This document shows positions 25,073 to 32,701 of a stretch of DNA of 34,665 nucleotides, piece by piece (position 1 is the stretch's first letter; each line of letters opens with the position of its first letter). Made by a program: the position numbers and the translations under genes. This DNA is from Methanobacteriaceae archaeon. Lineage in GTDB: Archaea; Methanobacteriota; Methanobacteria; Methanobacteriales; Methanobacteriaceae. The stretch spans positions 1 to 34,665 of the forward strand of contig JAHKLT010000062.1 in the NCBI GenBank assembly GCA_020854915.1, in the 5' to 3' direction. The notes beneath the pieces were generated by a model. The model did no database searches. It was not told the DNA's origin and saw nothing but the letters and a program-made list of their open reading frames with translations.

Positions 25073-25099
25073 ACTTATTAATTTAAGTTTTTAATAAGT
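25073..25099 (+). promoter_or_regulatory. Hairpin in the histone leader
   Basis: ACTTATTA (25073-25080) pairs with TAATAAGT (25092-25099), giving an 8-bp stem and an 11-nt loop. ACTTATT is also repeated in tandem just upstream (25066-25079). The hairpin would lie at the 5' end of the mRNA, 30 bp before the start codon, and could affect stability or translation. Confidence 0.45.
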
Positions 25100-25129
25100 A
25101 TTTTTAAAAAAAAGTTTGGAGTGATTATA

Positions 25130-25336
25130 ATGTCTAATATTCCTAAGGCTCCTGTTGGGAGAATAATGAAGGAAGCTGGCGCTGAGAGAATTAGCGAGGA
25201 TGCAAAAGATGAATTAACTATGTATCTTGAAGAAGTAGCAGAAAAAGTTACTATCGAAGCTAAAAAAGCAGCTGAATTTGCTAAACGTAAAACCATTAAA
25301 GCTGAAGATATTAAATTAGCTATTAAAAATCTTTAA
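25130..25336 (+). CDS. Archaeal histone (HMf family)
   Basis: This 68-aa histone-fold protein wraps DNA in archaeal nucleosomes. It has the three-helix fold: [26 protein letters not shown], then a long helix [19 protein letters not shown], then the [16 protein letters not shown] end typical of HMfA/HMfB. The start is ATG 25130, not the in-frame GTG 9 bp earlier, because GGAGTGAT is directly upstream. It is a single gene facing away from hisG, with a promoter at about 25042 and a clear hairpin terminator after it. Length is normal. Confidence 0.95.
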   Translation: MSNIPKAPVGRIMKEAGAERISEDAKDELTMYLEEVAEKVTIEAKKAAEFAKRKTIKAEDIKLAIKNL

Positions 25337-25342
25337 TTATTT

Positions 25343-25366
25343 TTAGCTATTTTTATAAATAGCTAA
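25343..25366 (+). terminator. Perfect hairpin after the histone gene
   Basis: TTAGCTATTT pairs with AAATAGCTAA, 10 bp with no mismatch and a 4-nt loop, 7 bp after the stop. It is followed by a T-rich run. It probably ends histone transcription. Both arms contain the over-represented TAGCTATT word. Confidence 0.55.
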
Positions 25367-25381
25367 TTTATTATATTATTT

Positions 25382-25406
25382 TTTTACACTTGAAATACAT
25401 CTCTTT
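25382..25406 (+). promoter_or_regulatory. Outlying ORB-like box
   Basis: TTTTACACTTGAAATACATC followed by TCTTT matches the mini-ORB core perfectly and the extension partly. It lies about 3.7 kb downstream of the origin region, between the histone and gatA genes. Confidence 0.6.
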
Positions 25407-25506
25407 TTAGATTAATTTTTATTTTAAATTAGTAAAATTATTTAAACCTTAAAAACTATAAATTAATAATAACTAATTTTATGTATAATCACACTTAGGT
25501 GTTTTA

Positions 25507-26889
25507 ATGAATATTTTTGAAAAATCCCAAGCTATTAAAAATCAAGAATTGAAGGCTAAAGACAATTTAGATAACTTTTTAAGAACTATTGATAATACAA
25601 ATGATTCAATAAATGCATTTTTAGAAATTAATAAAGAAGATGCAATAAATAAAGCAGAAACTTTAGATAAAAAAATCCAAAATAAAGAAAAAGTAGGATC
25701 CCTTGCAGGGCTTGTTTTTTCAATTAAAGCTAATATTAATGTAGAAGACTTTATTATATCTGCTGCTTCTAAAACACTTGAAAATTATAAGGGTAGTTAT
25801 AATGCTACTGTTATAGATAAAATTTTAAAAGAAGATGGAATTATTTTAGGAATTACAAATATGGATGAATTTGCTGCAGGAAGTTCTTCAGAAACATCTT
25901 ATTATGGTATTACAGATAATCCTGCTGCACCAGGAAGAATTCCAGGAGGATCCAGTGGTGGTAGTGCAGCAACAATAGCTGGAGATATGTGTGATATAAG
26001 TTTGGGAAGTGATACTGGAGGATCTATTAGAAATCCAGCATCACATTGTGGAATTATGGGATTTAAACCGACTTATGGAGCTGTTTCAAGACAAGGTTTA
26101 ATTGATCTTTCAATGAGTTTAGATCAAATTGGACCAATGGCAAAAGATGTAACTGGTCTTTCCATGGCTTTAGATACAATCGTTGCTCATGATCCTTCAG
26201 AATGTTCAAGTATAGATTATAAAAAACCTAATTTTACTCAAACCGCATTAAATGCTAAAAATTCTGAATCTCCTTTTGAAGGAATGACTATTGCTGTTTG
26301 TGATGAGTTTAGAAGTATTACTGATGATAAAATTAATAAAATTGTTGATAAAAAGATCAATGAACTTTCATCTTTAGGTGCAGAAGTCATTGATTTTTGT
26401 TTTCATTACATTGATTTATGTTTACCTACATATTACTTAATTAATTATGTTGAATTTTTCTCAGCAACTAGAAAATTCGATGGACGAAAATTTGGTCATA
26501 GGATAGAAGATGTATGTGGGGATGAAGTTTTTAGAAGAATTGAAATGGGTTCATACATCTCTCAAAAAGAATTTAGTGGAAAATATTATAAACATGCTTT
26601 AAAAGCTAGATCTTTAATTAAAGATGAAATTAATGCAATGTTAAAAGGATTAGATTTTATTATGTCTTCAACCGTTCCAAAACTTCCTCATAAGATTGGT
26701 GAAAAATTAGATCCAATGGAAATGTATGCTTACGATGTTTTAACAGTTATAGCTAATTTATCAGGAATTCCTGCTGCTAGTATGAAAGCAGGCGAAGTTG
26801 ATGGAATTCCTGTTGGATTACAAATTCAAGCTAATTCTTTAGAAGATGAAAAAATAATTCATGCACTTTCAGCTCTTGAAGAAATATAA
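25507..26889 (+). CDS. gatA: Glutamyl-tRNA(Gln)/aspartyl-tRNA(Asn) amidotransferase subunit A
   Basis: GatA hydrolyses glutamine or asparagine to supply ammonia for conversion of Asp-tRNA(Asn) or Glu-tRNA(Gln). The 460-aa amidase-signature protein has the catalytic triad: Lys74 (FSIKANINVED), cis-Ser149 (PGGSSGGSAA) and Ser173 (GSDTGGSIRNPAS), with the usual GFKPTYGAVSRQGLI after it and a full C-terminal half. The start has GGTGT 6 nt upstream. It begins a plus-strand unit with the two following genes (gaps 18 and 8 bp). The partners gatB/gatC are not here. In archaea the GatCAB complex mainly makes Asn-tRNA. Confidence 0.93.
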   Translation: MNIFEKSQAIKNQELKAKDNLDNFLRTIDNTNDSINAFLEINKEDAINKAETLDKKIQNKEKVGSLAGLVFSIKANINVEDFIISAASKTLENYKGSYNATVIDKILKEDGIILGITNMDEFAAGSSSETSYYGITDNPAAPGRIPGGSSGGSAATIAGDMCDISLGSDTGGSIRNPASHCGIMGFKPTYGAVSRQGLIDLSMSLDQIGPMAKDVTGLSMALDTIVAHDPSECSSIDYKKPNFTQTALNAKNSESPFEGMTIAVCDEFRSITDDKINKIVDKKINELSSLGAEVIDFCFHYIDLCLPTYYLINYVEFFSATRKFDGRKFGHRIEDVCGDEVFRRIEMGSYISQKEFSGKYYKHALKARSLIKDEINAMLKGLDFIMSSTVPKLPHKIGEKLDPMEMYAYDVLTVIANLSGIPAASMKAGEVDGIPVGLQIQANSLEDEKIIHALSALEEI

Positions 26890-26907
26890 TAAGCCTCTGG
26901 TGAGGAA

Positions 26908-28428
26908 ATGAAAATTGGAATAATTTGTATTAAAGGAGCTCTTCCAGGATTTGAAAATTTTGGTAATTTACCTACAGATATTGTAAATTCTGATGGTTTA
27001 GTAAATGGTTTAAAAGCTTCAAAAGAATTAAATGCTTTAATTATTCCTGGTGGAACCTTAATCGAGTCAGGAGATATTTCAAAAGATTTAAAATACGAAA
27101 TTAATCAAATAGCATCAGATGGAAAACCTGTTATTGGTATTTGTGCTGGATTTCAAACTTTAGGAAATACTATTGATATTGGAAGAAACTCACCATGTCC
27201 AATAGAAAAAGAAGGTTTAGGTTTAATTGATGTTAAATTTTCACCACTTATTAGTAGTGATAGAGTAAAAGCATTAGTAAGTGAAGAATCTTTTTTAACT
27301 AAAGGTCTTAAAGGGGATAGTATAACTGGTTTTCATTGTCATACTTATGGTAAAGTTGAAGGAGATGCAAAACCACTAGTTTATTCACAAGTTCAAAGAA
27401 TGAATTATGGGGATGTTAATTCTGAGTTAGATTATAATATTTTATCAGGAGCTATTGGGGATAATGAAAATGTTCTTGGAACTCTTGTTCATGGTTGTCT
27501 TGATGAAAATCCTATTTTAGTTAAAAATATATTTAGTTTTTTAGATGCTAATAATGAAGATATCAATGATATTTATCTTAAAAATCAAGAGTTTAAAGAA
27601 AAAATATCAAAAACTATTGGTATTTCTAGCAGAGAAGTAAATAATTTAAAAGAGCCTTTTTCTAAATTCAAAAAAAAAACAAATCAAATTCCAAGAGTTT
27701 TAATGATAGCTAGTACTGGCTCAGATTCTGGTAAAACCTTTATAAATACTGGTCTTGCTGGAGCTTTAAGAGAAAAAGGATTAAATGTTGGTATTATTAA
27801 AGTTGGACCAGATGTAAGGGATATTGTTCCAGGTCTATATCTAACTAAAGGTTTAATGGAAGATTTTTCATCAGTAAAAATTGGACATATTGGTTGGATG
27901 GATATTAAAGATATTTTAGAAAGATTAAAATATTCTAATTATGATATTATATTGATTGAAGGAGTTATGAGTGTCTTTACAGGATTATTAAATGAAAAAA
28001 CTCCTTATTCAGGTGTAGAAGTAGCTGCATCATCGAACATTCCCTTGGTTTTAGTATCAGGTGTTAATAAAGGAGGAATAGAATCAGCTGCACTAGATTT
28101 AACTTATCATGCAAATTTTTTAAAATCTTTTAATGTTGATGTTAAAGGAATAATCTTAAATAAAGTTTATAGTATAGATATTTTTAATAATGTGTATTCA
28201 TATATTAAGAATAAAACTAATGTTAATGATGTATTATCTATTAAAAAAGTAAAACTTGAAAAAAGAGGAGCTACCCCTGAAGTTGAAATAAAATATGACG
28301 AATTTGGAGAAATTGCTCTTCAATCTATAAAAGAAAATCTAGACATTGAAAAAATAGCTAATATGACTAGTATTCCAGAATTCAATAGATATCTATCATT
28401 TAAAGAAATTAAAGAAAAGTTTCAATAA
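26908..28428 (+). CDS. CobB/CobQ-like protein with reversed domain order (amidotransferase-P-loop)
   Basis: The 506-aa protein has two parts. Residues 1-215 form a class I glutamine amidotransferase: ALIIPGGTLIESGD, VIGICAGFQTLG with the catalytic Cys79, and GTLVHGCLDENP with His195, as in CobB/CobQ. Residues 262-506 form a dethiobiotin synthetase-type ATPase with Walker A ASTGSDSGKTFIN (about 268-280), KVGPDVRDIVP, LIEGVMSVFTGL and LVLVSGVNKGG. CobB, CobQ and CfbB have the ATPase first and amidotransferase second, so this is the reverse order. It is often annotated as cobyrinic acid a,c-diamide synthase, but its substrate is not established from sequence alone. It is cotranscribed with gatA and a small unknown gene. 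Start: ATG with GGTGAGG upstream. Confidence 0.85.
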   Translation: MKIGIICIKGALPGFENFGNLPTDIVNSDGLVNGLKASKELNALIIPGGTLIESGDISKDLKYEINQIASDGKPVIGICAGFQTLGNTIDIGRNSPCPIEKEGLGLIDVKFSPLISSDRVKALVSEESFLTKGLKGDSITGFHCHTYGKVEGDAKPLVYSQVQRMNYGDVNSELDYNILSGAIGDNENVLGTLVHGCLDENPILVKNIFSFLDANNEDINDIYLKNQEFKEKISKTIGISSREVNNLKEPFSKFKKKTNQIPRVLMIASTGSDSGKTFINTGLAGALREKGLNVGIIKVGPDVRDIVPGLYLTKGLMEDFSSVKIGHIGWMDIKDILERLKYSNYDIILIEGVMSVFTGLLNEKTPYSGVEVAASSNIPLVLVSGVNKGGIESAALDLTYHANFLKSFNVDVKGIILNKVYSIDIFNNVYSYIKNKTNVNDVLSIKKVKLEKRGATPEVEIKYDEFGEIALQSIKENLDIEKIANMTSIPEFNRYLSFKEIKEKFQ

Positions 28429-28436
28429 GGTGTTTT

Positions 28437-28874
28437 ATGTCACTTACAATGCGTCCAGAACGCCATGTTAAATTAACAAAACAAGATAAAAATAAATTAA
28501 AAAAGAAATTAAAAAAAGGATGGAAATCAAAAATAGTTCTCCCTGATTATACTGTTACAGAAGATGGTTCTTTAGCTGTTAAATCTGATAAACTAAGAAG
28601 AGCTATAAAAATGGTTAGAATTTTAGATGATTCTATATTTATAGAAAAAGCTATTAATAAAAAGAAAAATATTAAGATTGCTTGGAGCAGAATTTCTCTA
28701 ATTCAGCCAAGTCGAGATTTAAAAGATGCTTTAGAAGTTACTATAGCTGATGGTAGTATTATTGAATTTGAAGTTTATAGTTCATTTAAAGTTGACCAAA
28801 TTAAAGGTTATATTATTGAATATGTTAATCAAAAAAGGCTAGAATCAAATTCAAATCTTCCTATGCATAATTAA
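28437..28874 (+). CDS. Small protein of unknown function, possible PH-like domain
   Basis: The 145-aa protein has a very basic N-terminus ([10 protein letters not shown] near residue 25) and a C-terminal stretch of alternating beta strands ending in a helix, [20 protein letters not shown], which is reminiscent of bacterial PH-like/GRAM domains. No family is recognised with confidence. It begins 8 bp after the permuted CobB/CobQ-like gene with GGTGTTTT upstream and may be translated with it. Its stop overlaps the ribB stop by 4 bp (TTAA). Confidence 0.75.
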   Translation: MSLTMRPERHVKLTKQDKNKLKKKLKKGWKSKIVLPDYTVTEDGSLAVKSDKLRRAIKMVRILDDSIFIEKAINKKKNIKIAWSRISLIQPSRDLKDALEVTIADGSIIEFEVYSSFKVDQIKGYIIEYVNQKRLESNSNLPMHN

Positions 28875-29539
28875 CTTTTTAAATATCTATCTATTATTTC
28901 TTTTCCTTTTATAAATACTAAATTATTTTCATCTGCATATTTTTTAGCATTTTCAACAGATTTTGCATTTCCAGATTTTTCATCCATCATTTCGCATACA
29001 ACACAAACAGGAGTAATATCTGCCATTTCACATAAAGCTAAAGCTATTTCTGTATGGCCTTGCCTATTTTTAACCAAGTTTTCTGCCCCTCTAAGTAGTG
29101 ATACATGACCTGGAGATCTAAATTCTTTTCCAAATTCATTAAATCTTTCTTCACCACATAATACAGCCATTTTATTAATAGTCATAGCTCTATCATTATC
29201 AGTTATACCTGTAAATGTGTCTCTATGATTTACCCAAATTGCAAATGATGATCTTTCATCATAAGGTATGTCATTTGGAGTTAATTCTTTTAAAACAGGA
29301 TATTTACTTGATGCAGCATTCATGATATTATTCATAAATGGTAAATCTAATTTTTCACAATATTTAGGATGTAAACAATTACAAATTAATCCTCCAGCAT
29401 CTATTCTCATTTTAGAAACAGATTCATGATTAACAAATTCTGAAGCTATTACCATATCTGTTTCCCCTTCCCTATCGTCATCATCATAAATTAAAACAAA
29501 TTCTCCATTTTTTAAAGCTTTTATAGCATCATCTATCAT
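28871..29539 (-). CDS. ribB: 3,4-dihydroxy-2-butanone 4-phosphate synthase
   Basis: RibB converts ribulose 5-phosphate to the four-carbon unit of riboflavin. The start is ATG 29539, preceded by GGTGATT, rather than the upstream in-frame GTG that is part of that Shine-Dalgarno. The 222-aa protein has the acidic metal- and substrate-binding loop [14 protein letters not shown] (near residue 20), [34 protein letters not shown] with the conserved His, and DRAMTINKM. The Shine-Dalgarno sits inside the last codons of ribK, whose stop lies 1 bp before this start, so the two are translationally coupled. Archaeal monofunctional form without a GTP cyclohydrolase II domain. Confidence 0.93.
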   Translation of the reverse strand: MIDDAIKALKNGEFVLIYDDDDREGETDMVIASEFVNHESVSKMRIDAGGLICNCLHPKYCEKLDLPFMNNIMNAASSKYPVLKELTPNDIPYDERSSFAIWVNHRDTFTGITDNDRAMTINKMAVLCGEERFNEFGKEFRSPGHVSLLRGAENLVKNRQGHTEIALALCEMADITPVCVVCEMMDEKSGNAKSVENAKKYADENNLVFIKGKEIIDRYLKS

Positions 29540-29540
29540 A

Positions 29541-29921
29541 TTAATCACCTATTATTAAATTTACTTTATCATCATCTTTTAAATATAACTTTTCCCTTAA
29601 ACCTTCTTGTGATATAAATTCTAAGTAGTTTTCATCATGAGTTGTTTTCTCTGGAAATACAATAGCTCCTTTGATTTTATTATTTAAAGTAGCTTCAATA
29701 TATTTAACAGATCCAAAATTGTTTTCACCATTAATCTTATTTTTACAATTCTTTTTAATAGAATTAATATCCTTTAAGTGTTTTTCTGGAATTATTATAT
29801 TTAGTGTTCCTGGATATGGTTTGAATCCTAATTTTTCTTTGAACTTTAATTTGTAAAAATCCTTTGATAAAAATTCTTTTCCTTTTCCATATCCACTTGT
29901 TACAAAACCATCAGTTTCCAT
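29541..29921 (-). CDS. ribK: CTP-dependent riboflavin kinase
   Basis: Archaeal RibK (DUF120 family) makes FMN from riboflavin using CTP. The 126-aa protein has the signatures [11 protein letters not shown] near residue 8, [13 protein letters not shown] near 35 and [15 protein letters not shown] at the end. The N-terminal HTH found in some homologues is absent, as in MJ0056. It is the first gene of the ribK-ribB pair, and the same pairing is known in Methanocaldococcus. The two riboflavin steps lie together, but the other rib genes are not in this window. Confidence 0.9.
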   Translation of the reverse strand: METDGFVTSGYGKGKEFLSKDFYKLKFKEKLGFKPYPGTLNIIIPEKHLKDINSIKKNCKNKINGENNFGSVKYIEATLNNKIKGAIVFPEKTTHDENYLEFISQEGLREKLYLKDDDKVNLIIGD

Positions 29922-30002
29922 AAATATTCCTTTAATAATTTTATAGTCTTAATCCTTAAATAGTATTATTATTAATTATTTTTTTAATTAGAATTAAGCT
30001 AT

Positions 30003-31664
30003 TCATTCTACATATAAATTTACACTAGAAAATATAGGTCCTCTAATATCAATAAACTTATTTTCATTATTAATATATTTCATAGCTATATCATCAACTT
30101 TTAAATTAACATCAGATAAAGATCTAGCTATAGTATTTTTAAATTCAAAATTATCTTCTCCAGATAAAATAGCTTCTTCAATTTTATAAGCTATTAACCC
30201 AGCTATTGATTTGTAAAACTTAATATTTGTTGAAATACCACTATCTATTACTTTAAATATTAGTGGATTAGTATCTCCATTTTTATATTTTTCTTCTAAT
30301 ATATTATTATCCTCTTTTGAAATAGTTTTATTTTTTTCATTAATGTAAGTTTGTGGAATAGCTAAAATATTTCCATTATAGACAAAAACTTCATTTGAAT
30401 AAGCTGGACCTAGAAGATTAGTGTTTTCTTCTTTTTCAAAAACATTTAAACTAATGTTTTTATTTAAAAATTCACCTTCAAAAATATTAAATTCACAAGG
30501 TGATTTTGTTAAAGCTTTATTTTCCCATAAAGAAGAAATTTTATTCATTATATCAATACCCTCTTCTGTTACAGGATAATAATTGTAATTAATCATAGTA
30601 GCTAAATCTCTATCACTTAATTTGAAACCCTCATAAATTTGAGAATAAACCATTTTACGAATATCACGGTATTCATTTAAAACCATAGCTATTCTTTCAA
30701 CACCACAACCAAGATTCATAACTTCTTGATCAATTCCGTATTTAGATAAAGCTATAGGAGAATATAAACCGAAAGTAGCTATTTCAACCCATTCTTTTAA
30801 TTTAGGATGATATCCATAAACTTCAGTTTGAGTATCAGGAATATAATACTTAGATTTTTTCTCATCAGGTAAAAATTTAAATTTAGAAAAACCAAAATGT
30901 TCTAAAAGAGCTTCTGATGTTGCCATACCTGTATCTAAACTAACTTCATCATCAGCTATTACACAAGAAGCAGAATGGTATGTCATTAAATGACTAGAAT
31001 CTTCTTTTTGTTCTCTTCTAAAACATCTATCAATGGAAAATGATTTGATTGGTAATTTTGATTTATTAATCATTTCACCTAAACTAATAAACCAACCAGA
31101 AGTCATATGGGATCTTAAAGTATTTTTTTGAGGAATTGGTTCTAATTCATATAATTCTTTAAAAACATTCTCTAAAACTTTAAGACCTAATTCATTTGAA
31201 ACATCTAAAGAATTAGCTACTTCTAAAACAAGATCATCACCATCAATATCTCCTTTTTTATAAAATCTAAAAACAGATTGTAATGATTCTATTTTATCCT
31301 CATCTAAAGAAATACCTAAATTTTCAATTTCTTCTATTTTATTAATTCCAATACCAATATCTGGTCTTGGAAGTCCTGCCAAATAAAAACATCTATCAAG
31401 TACAGCAGGAGCCTCTTTACCAAATTGTTTGTGAACATGAGATTCTTCAATAAAAACAGGATTAACTACTTCATCAAAACCTAATCTTAAATAAGCTTCT
31501 CTTAATTCTTGTAAAGTATCATAAAGAATATGAGAACTTCCTATGTCATATTTAAGTTTAGGATAGCTATAATCCGGATGTGTGGGTTTAATCAAATTTT
31601 TTGATTCAATCCAAGCCTTTTCGAAATCTTTTTTAGCTAATTTTATAATTTTTTTTTTATCCAA
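30003..31664 (-). CDS. sepS: O-phosphoseryl-tRNA(Cys) synthetase
   Basis: SepRS charges tRNA(Cys) with O-phosphoserine, which SepCysS then turns into Cys-tRNA(Cys), the methanogen route to cysteine. The 553-aa class II synthetase has PTHPDYSYPKLKYDIGSSHILY, EAYLRLGFDEVVNPVFIEESHVHKQFG (motif 1 area), SIDRCFRREQKEDSSHLMTYHSASC (motif 2) and NLGCGVERIAMVL (motif 3). The start is the TTG at 31664 (MDKKKIIKL), with a GGTGG upstream and no better ATG. It is a single gene facing away from the FAH gene, with about 130 bp between. No SepCysS in the window. Confidence 0.93.
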   Translation of the reverse strand: MDKKKIIKLAKKDFEKAWIESKNLIKPTHPDYSYPKLKYDIGSSHILYDTLQELREAYLRLGFDEVVNPVFIEESHVHKQFGKEAPAVLDRCFYLAGLPRPDIGIGINKIEEIENLGISLDEDKIESLQSVFRFYKKGDIDGDDLVLEVANSLDVSNELGLKVLENVFKELYELEPIPQKNTLRSHMTSGWFISLGEMINKSKLPIKSFSIDRCFRREQKEDSSHLMTYHSASCVIADDEVSLDTGMATSEALLEHFGFSKFKFLPDEKKSKYYIPDTQTEVYGYHPKLKEWVEIATFGLYSPIALSKYGIDQEVMNLGCGVERIAMVLNEYRDIRKMVYSQIYEGFKLSDRDLATMINYNYYPVTEEGIDIMNKISSLWENKALTKSPCEFNIFEGEFLNKNISLNVFEKEENTNLLGPAYSNEVFVYNGNILAIPQTYINEKNKTISKEDNNILEEKYKNGDTNPLIFKVIDSGISTNIKFYKSIAGLIAYKIEEAILSGEDNFEFKNTIARSLSDVNLKVDDIAMKYINNENKFIDIRGPIFSSVNLYVE

Positions 31665-31796
31665 AACTCACAGCCACCTTAATATTTAAATAAAGATATA
31701 TTGTTTTTAATATATTAAATAATTATGATTTGATTTTAATTTTTAATAATTAATATAAACAGTTAATTAAATAAAAATAAGTGTTAAATGATTAAT

Positions 31797-32576
31797 ATGA
31801 AACTTTTAATATTTAAATATAAAAATAAAATTAAAATAGGATATTTTAATGAAAATAAAATAAGTGAAATTAATTGTAATGATATTTTAAACTTATTCAA
31901 TAAAACAAATGAAGAAATAGTTAAATTATCCCTAGATTCTTTTAATTTAAATGAAATTAAAATATTAACTCCAACAAATCCTAGTAAAATTATATGTGTA
32001 GGTCTTAATTACAAAGACCATGCTAAAGAATTAAATATGAACCTTCCAGAAGAACCAATAATTTTCATTAAACCATCTACATCAGCTATTTCCCACGAAT
32101 CTAATATTATTTATCCTAAAATTTCTAATGAATTAGACTTCGAAGGCGAATTAGCTATTGTAATTGGAAAAAAAGCTTATGGAATCGATAAAAAAATAGC
32201 TGATGATTATATTTTTGGATATAGTATTTTAAATGATGTTACAGCTCGTGATATTCAACGAAAAGATGGACAATGGACAAGAGCTAAAAGTTTTAATACT
32301 TTTGCACCATATGGTCCTTGTATTGAAACAGATTTTGATTATGTAAATAAAAAAATACTAACTAAGTTAAATAATACTGTTAAACAAGATTCTAATTTAA
32401 ATAATATGATTTTTACACCAAAAGAAATTGTAAGTTTCATATCAAATGTAATGACTTTAAATCCAGGAGATGTAATAGCTACTGGAACACCACATGGTGT
32501 TGGATCAATGGATAAAAAAGATTCGATTTCTATTTATATTGAAGGAATTGGGGAATTAAGAAATAGTGTTTTATAG
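31797..32576 (+). CDS. Fumarylacetoacetate hydrolase (FAH) superfamily protein
   Basis: This 259-aa protein has the FAH/HHDD-isomerase fold: ICVGLNYKDHAKELN near residue 62, PIIFIKPSTSAI, LDFEGELAIVIGKKA with the Glu metal ligands near 105, GYSILNDVTARDIQRKDGQWTRAKSFNTFAPYGPC near 145-180, and MTLNPGDVIATGTPHGVG. Family members act as oxaloacetate decarboxylases, acylpyruvate hydrolases or hydroxyheptadienedioate isomerases; the substrate cannot be settled here. ATG at 31797 gives MKLLIFKYK; the ATG 9 bp upstream is also possible. It lies upstream of tfrA by about 125 bp on the same strand. Confidence 0.88.
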   Translation: MKLLIFKYKNKIKIGYFNENKISEINCNDILNLFNKTNEEIVKLSLDSFNLNEIKILTPTNPSKIICVGLNYKDHAKELNMNLPEEPIIFIKPSTSAISHESNIIYPKISNELDFEGELAIVIGKKAYGIDKKIADDYIFGYSILNDVTARDIQRKDGQWTRAKSFNTFAPYGPCIETDFDYVNKKILTKLNNTVKQDSNLNNMIFTPKEIVSFISNVMTLNPGDVIATGTPHGVGSMDKKDSISIYIEGIGELRNSVL

Positions 32577-32701
32577 TAAAGATATAAACATTTTTGAATA
32601 TTTTTACAGTATATGTTTTTAAATTTCTCATAATAATTAATTTAAAATTTATTGAAAAATTTTAATTAACTGTTTTAATAAAAATTAGAATGAGGTTAAT
32701 A

